Positions 49,243 through 53,716 of a stretch of 53,716 bases of DNA are shown here, piece by piece. Origin of the DNA: Verrucomicrobiota bacterium (GTDB lineage Bacteria; Verrucomicrobiota; Verrucomicrobiia; Opitutales; Opitutaceae); NCBI GenBank assembly GCA_023457035.1, contig JAEWNN010000099.1:1-53716 (forward strand). Reading direction: 5' to 3'. Positions within the stretch are counted from its first letter, which is position 1; each line of letters opens with the position of its first letter. A program made the position numbers and the translations under genes. The notes under the pieces were generated by a model. The model worked only from the letters and a program-made list of their open reading frames with translations. It had not been told where the DNA came from and made no database searches.

Positions 49243-50301
49243 TCATGGCCGCCGCCACTGCGCCGCGGCCGTATCGGCCGTGCCTACTCCGAGCTGCTCG
49301 CAGAAGTCGAGCAGGCGGCGATCCTCGGAAAGCAGGGGGCGGAACTTGGCATGGAGGCGCGCCGCGTTGAGGCGTTCGAGCATGAGCGCGTCGAGCAGCA
49401 CCGGGTCGGCGCTGAGCCAGAGGCGCCGCTCCGACTCGGTGTAGAGCGAGTGGAACAGCGGCCCGCCGATGAACTGGTAACGCTCGAGCGAGACGATCGT
49501 GAAACGCCACGTCTCGCGCAGCTCGGGGATCGCCGCCATCTCCGCGACCGCGGCGGGCGCATTGGCCGGGCTGCGGAAGAAACGGCTGGTGTTCGAGGCG
49601 TTCCAGAGGGTGGCGTTGACCAGCGCGCCGTTGATGCCGAGCACGGGATGGTCGCAGTAGACCGGGAGGTTGATCCAGAAGTCGGCGTCGAGGAACAGCG
49701 GCGTCGCCAAAAAGCTCTTGCGGTCGAGGTCGGGCGCATCCCGCTGCACGTCCGCGGGAATCGCCGACTCCCGCAGCACCGCGGCGGCGTAGCGCGCCGG
49801 GAGCGGGCTGTCGTAGAACCACTGCGAATCGTAGAACCGCCCCGAATCGAGCACGAAGACCGGGTGCTCGGCGAAGCTGGCGCCGCCCTTGCTCAGCGCC
49901 GGCAGGTAGCCGGTCTCGCGCAAGCGCAACTCGTTCAGGCCGACCAGGAAGATCCGCTGCGGCTCGAAACCACGGCGCACCAGCGCGTCGACCACCGCAC
50001 GCGTCAACGCCGTGGGCGTGCTCAGCCCCGCGCCCGAGTCGGTGTAGATCTTCAACCCCACCGTGCGGCGCGGACCGGGTTGCAGCGACTGCGCGCCATG
50101 CGCCACCTCGTAGTCGGCGAAGAGCCGCTCGACCGCCCCGTCGTACGACGGCTCCGAGAAATCCGGCAACGCCGCCTCCCACACCACCGGTTCGGGCGGC
50201 CGCAAACGCACCTCGGCCCCCGCCGGCGCAGCCGGAACCGGAGCGGCGGCGAGACCGCAACACGACAGGGCCAATAGACAACGGAACCCGAAGGACTTCA
50301 T
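49243..50301 (-). CDS. DUF362-like protein with signal peptide
   Basis: A 352-aa protein with a signal sequence (about 1-24, ending PVPAAPAG). The body resembles DUF362 proteins: VGLKIYTDSGAG (about 84-95), an Asp-rich middle with DADFWINLPVYCDHPVLGINGALV (in part; about 204-227) like the DVVINLPK...GALKN element, and RLWLSADPVLLDALMLERLN (about 299-318) like their conserved DPVALDA end. The four-cysteine Fe-S motif seen in many DUF362 proteins is absent. Function unknown; export suggests a periplasmic role. It precedes nuoA on the same strand by 67 bases; the dnaG gene is divergent. Confidence 0.7.
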   Translation of the reverse strand: MKSFGFRCLLALSCCGLAAAPVPAAPAGAEVRLRPPEPVVWEAALPDFSEPSYDGAVERLFADYEVAHGAQSLQPGPRRTVGLKIYTDSGAGLSTPTALTRAVVDALVRRGFEPQRIFLVGLNELRLRETGYLPALSKGGASFAEHPVFVLDSGRFYDSQWFYDSPLPARYAAAVLRESAIPADVQRDAPDLDRKSFLATPLFLDADFWINLPVYCDHPVLGINGALVNATLWNASNTSRFFRSPANAPAAVAEMAAIPELRETWRFTIVSLERYQFIGGPLFHSLYTESERRLWLSADPVLLDALMLERLNAARLHAKFRPLLSEDRRLLDFCEQLGVGTADTAAAQWRRP

Positions 50302-50409
50302 GGGAGGGGGGCGCGATTCTTGACAGTGCAAATCCGGGGTTGGAAGGTTAAACCCGCCGAGAGAGACAGGGGTGCCGACCTTCGGTGCCGACCTGCCGCT
50401 CATTTCACC

Positions 50410-52257
50410 ATGCCGATGATCAAACCCGCCAGCATCCGCGACCTCAAACAGCGGGTGAACATCGTCGACGTCATCTCCGGCGTGGTCACGCTGCGCAAGG
50501 CCGGCGCGAGCTTCAAGGGCCTGTGCCCGTTCCACAACGAGAAGAGCCCCTCCTTCCACGTCTCGCCCGACCGCGGCATGTACAAGTGCTTCGGCTGCGG
50601 CAAGGGCGGCGACTCCATCTCCTTCGTCATGGAGACCGAGCACCTCGGATTCACCGAGGCCGCCGAGACGCTCGCCCGCCGCTTCAGCATCCCCCTCGAG
50701 TACGAGGACGGCGGCCCCTCGCGCGAGGAACGCTCGCTGCGCCAGGAACTCTACGACCTGCACGAACAGGCCGCCGAACACTTCCACCTCGAGTTCCACG
50801 AGGCGACAGGGATCGGCGAATACATGCGCGAGTACTGGACCGCCAACCGCCGCTTCCCGCTCGAGCTCGCCGCCGACTTCAAGATCGGCGCCGTCGACTC
50901 GGTCGGCAGCGGCCTGGCCGCGATGCTCGCCCGCCACAAGTATTCGGAGGAGGCCTTCCGCCAATGCGGCCTGTTCTTCGTGCGCGAGGGCGCACCGTTC
51001 TCGATCGGCGGCCTCAAACCCCGCTTCCGCGGCCGCCTGATGATCCCGATCCGCGACATCCAGGGCCGCGTCGTCGCCTTCACCGCCCGCCAGACCGAGC
51101 GCACCCCCGGCGACGATCCGGCACGGGAAGCCAAATACGTCAACTCCCCCGAGACGCCGATCTTCACCAAGGGCGAGCTGCTCTTCAACCTCGACCGCGC
51201 CCGCAAGCACAGCAGCGAGGGCCCCTTCGTGATGGTCGAGGGCCAGCTCGACGCCCTGCGCTGCTGGCACGCCGGCCTGAAGACCGTCGTCGCCCCGCAG
51301 GGCACCGCGATCACCGAACGCCAGCTCCACCTGCTCCACCGCCTCAACCCCCGCCTCGAGTGTTTCCTCGACGGCGACGCCGCCGGCCGCAAGGCCGCCT
51401 TCCGCCTCCTGCCGCTGGCACTGAAAACCGGCATCGAGGTCAAGTTCCTCGCCCTCTCGGTCGGCAAGGACCCCGACGAACTCTTCCGCGACCACGGCAT
51501 GTCCGCCTACGAGGAGCTTCGGCAGAAGGCCCTCGACGGCATCACCTTCGCCTGCCGCGCCCTGCTCCCCGCCCCCGGCCGCGCCACCGCGCTCGAAAAG
51601 CAGGAGGCCGTGCAACAACTCTTCGAGATCATCGCCCAAAGTCCCTCCGAGACCGCCCTCGAATCCTACCTCACCCAGATCCAACGCGAACTTCACCTCG
51701 GCCGCGGCCTGATCACCGATTTCGAGACCTTCCGCCGCCAGTCCCGCCACGCCCACACCATCGCCGACCAGCCCTTCGCCACCCCCGACTCCGGCGTCAC
51801 CGAGACCTACGCCCCCACCGGCCCCGAAGAACACCTGCTGCTGCTCTGCCTGCACCACGAGGAACTCGGCCCCCATCTTTCCGCTCACATCCAACACGAC
51901 TGGACCGATGAGCACTCCCTCGCCGGCCGCCTGCTCAACCGCGCCCTCGCCGCCTTCCACGACCTCGACTGGCCCGGCAAGGACGAGGTCATGACCCTCG
52001 CCCACGACGAGGAAGAACAGCACCTCCTGACCAAACTGCTCTTCGTGCCTCCGCGCGAAGAAGACCCGATCAAAATCGCCAACGAAGGCCTGCGCCAACT
52101 CCATCAACGATTTATAAGGCGAAAGCTTGACCAAATCGGACTTGAAATAGCCTCCCTTACTCCGGACAGTGATTCTGACTCTTTCTTTCTGCTGAAGAAA
52201 AAGGCCGATCTCATCCGTCAGTCCAAACACCCGCCGCAGCTCTCCGCTCACACCTAG
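50410..52257 (+). CDS. dnaG: DNA primase DnaG
   Basis: A 615-aa primase that makes RNA primers at the replication fork. N-terminal CHC2 zinc finger: CPFHNEKSPSF and CFGCGKGGDSI (about 38-66). The catalytic core has the RNA-polymerase basic region and the TOPRIM domain with VMVEGQLDALRCW (about 276-288) and FLDGDAAGRKA (about 316-326). The C-terminal domain (about 470-610) is the helicase-binding part. The frame opens at 50320, but the ATG at 50410 (MPMIKPASIRDLKQRVNI) gives the conserved start. It precedes rpoD by 3 bases, as in the macromolecular synthesis operon. The last 130 bases use more A/T-ending codons than the rest. Confidence 0.95.
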   Translation: MPMIKPASIRDLKQRVNIVDVISGVVTLRKAGASFKGLCPFHNEKSPSFHVSPDRGMYKCFGCGKGGDSISFVMETEHLGFTEAAETLARRFSIPLEYEDGGPSREERSLRQELYDLHEQAAEHFHLEFHEATGIGEYMREYWTANRRFPLELAADFKIGAVDSVGSGLAAMLARHKYSEEAFRQCGLFFVREGAPFSIGGLKPRFRGRLMIPIRDIQGRVVAFTARQTERTPGDDPAREAKYVNSPETPIFTKGELLFNLDRARKHSSEGPFVMVEGQLDALRCWHAGLKTVVAPQGTAITERQLHLLHRLNPRLECFLDGDAAGRKAAFRLLPLALKTGIEVKFLALSVGKDPDELFRDHGMSAYEELRQKALDGITFACRALLPAPGRATALEKQEAVQQLFEIIAQSPSETALESYLTQIQRELHLGRGLITDFETFRRQSRHAHTIADQPFATPDSGVTETYAPTGPEEHLLLLCLHHEELGPHLSAHIQHDWTDEHSLAGRLLNRALAAFHDLDWPGKDEVMTLAHDEEEQHLLTKLLFVPPREEDPIKIANEGLRQLHQRFIRRKLDQIGLEIASLTPDSDSDSFFLLKKKADLIRQSKHPPQLSAHT

Positions 52258-52260
52258 TTT

Positions 52261-53716
<1,456 letters not shown>

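Overview
The window is one high-GC stretch of a bacterial chromosome, almost fully coding, with no rRNA, CRISPR array, prophage or insertion sequence that I could see. Gene content and style suggest a Verrucomicrobiota member, most likely Opitutaceae: Gram-negative envelope genes (TonB receptor, TolB, OpgGH), TonB-linked glycan use without a SusD, many hybrid kinases, DUF4337/DUF5069 proteins, start codons usually without a Shine-Dalgarno sequence, and many short palindromic or tandem repeats between genes. The lineage is an inference from these features, not from a marker-gene comparison.

Layout. (1) 1-5250: the distal end of a complex I cluster, with a 606-aa antiporter-like subunit, nuoM and nuoN. 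(2) 5368-12121: a chemoreceptor, a GspG-like pseudopilin, a membrane hybrid histidine kinase, a DUF4337 protein and a secreted polysaccharide deacetylase. (3) 12381-16572: an osmoregulated periplasmic glucan operon, opgG-orf-opgH, with overlapping genes and an unknown middle gene. (4) 16573-19150: a structured leader, then a DAHP synthase and malate dehydrogenase. (5) 19320-28297, minus strand: a galactan utilisation operon (secreted GH53 endo-galactanase, TonB receptor, GPH symporter, LacI regulator, cytoplasmic GH2 beta-galactosidase). (6) 28373-30537: an MFS exporter, a hairpin-rich spacer, tmRNA (ssrA) and tRNA-Ala(UGC). (7) 30659-42167: a four-gene pyruvate:ferredoxin oxidoreductase operon flanked by three hybrid histidine kinases, two of which are MASE1 paralogues. 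(8) 42185-47140: phospholipase D/cardiolipin synthase, DUF5069, TolB, an Mrp-type ATPase without its CxxC, a MIP18/DUF59 protein and a small orphan protein. (9) 47162-50301, minus strand: a DUF362-like secreted protein, an isolated nuoA, a triple-domain EIIA / PK-C-like / diadenylate cyclase fusion, and rpmG. (10) 50410-53716: dnaG and rpoD, the latter running off the window.

How the parts fit. Respiratory genes (nuo), PFOR and mdh point to flexible central metabolism, with membrane hybrid kinases around the oxygen-sensitive PFOR genes. The galactan operon gives a complete route from polymer to galactose. The most unusual item is the predicted c-di-AMP synthase at 47395-48765, which carries a phosphorylatable PTS EIIA domain in the same chain and could join phosphotransfer status to c-di-AMP output. 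The second is the opgG-orf-opgH operon, where OpgH lacks the long N-terminal region of the enterobacterial enzyme and a small membrane-anchored protein is encoded just upstream.
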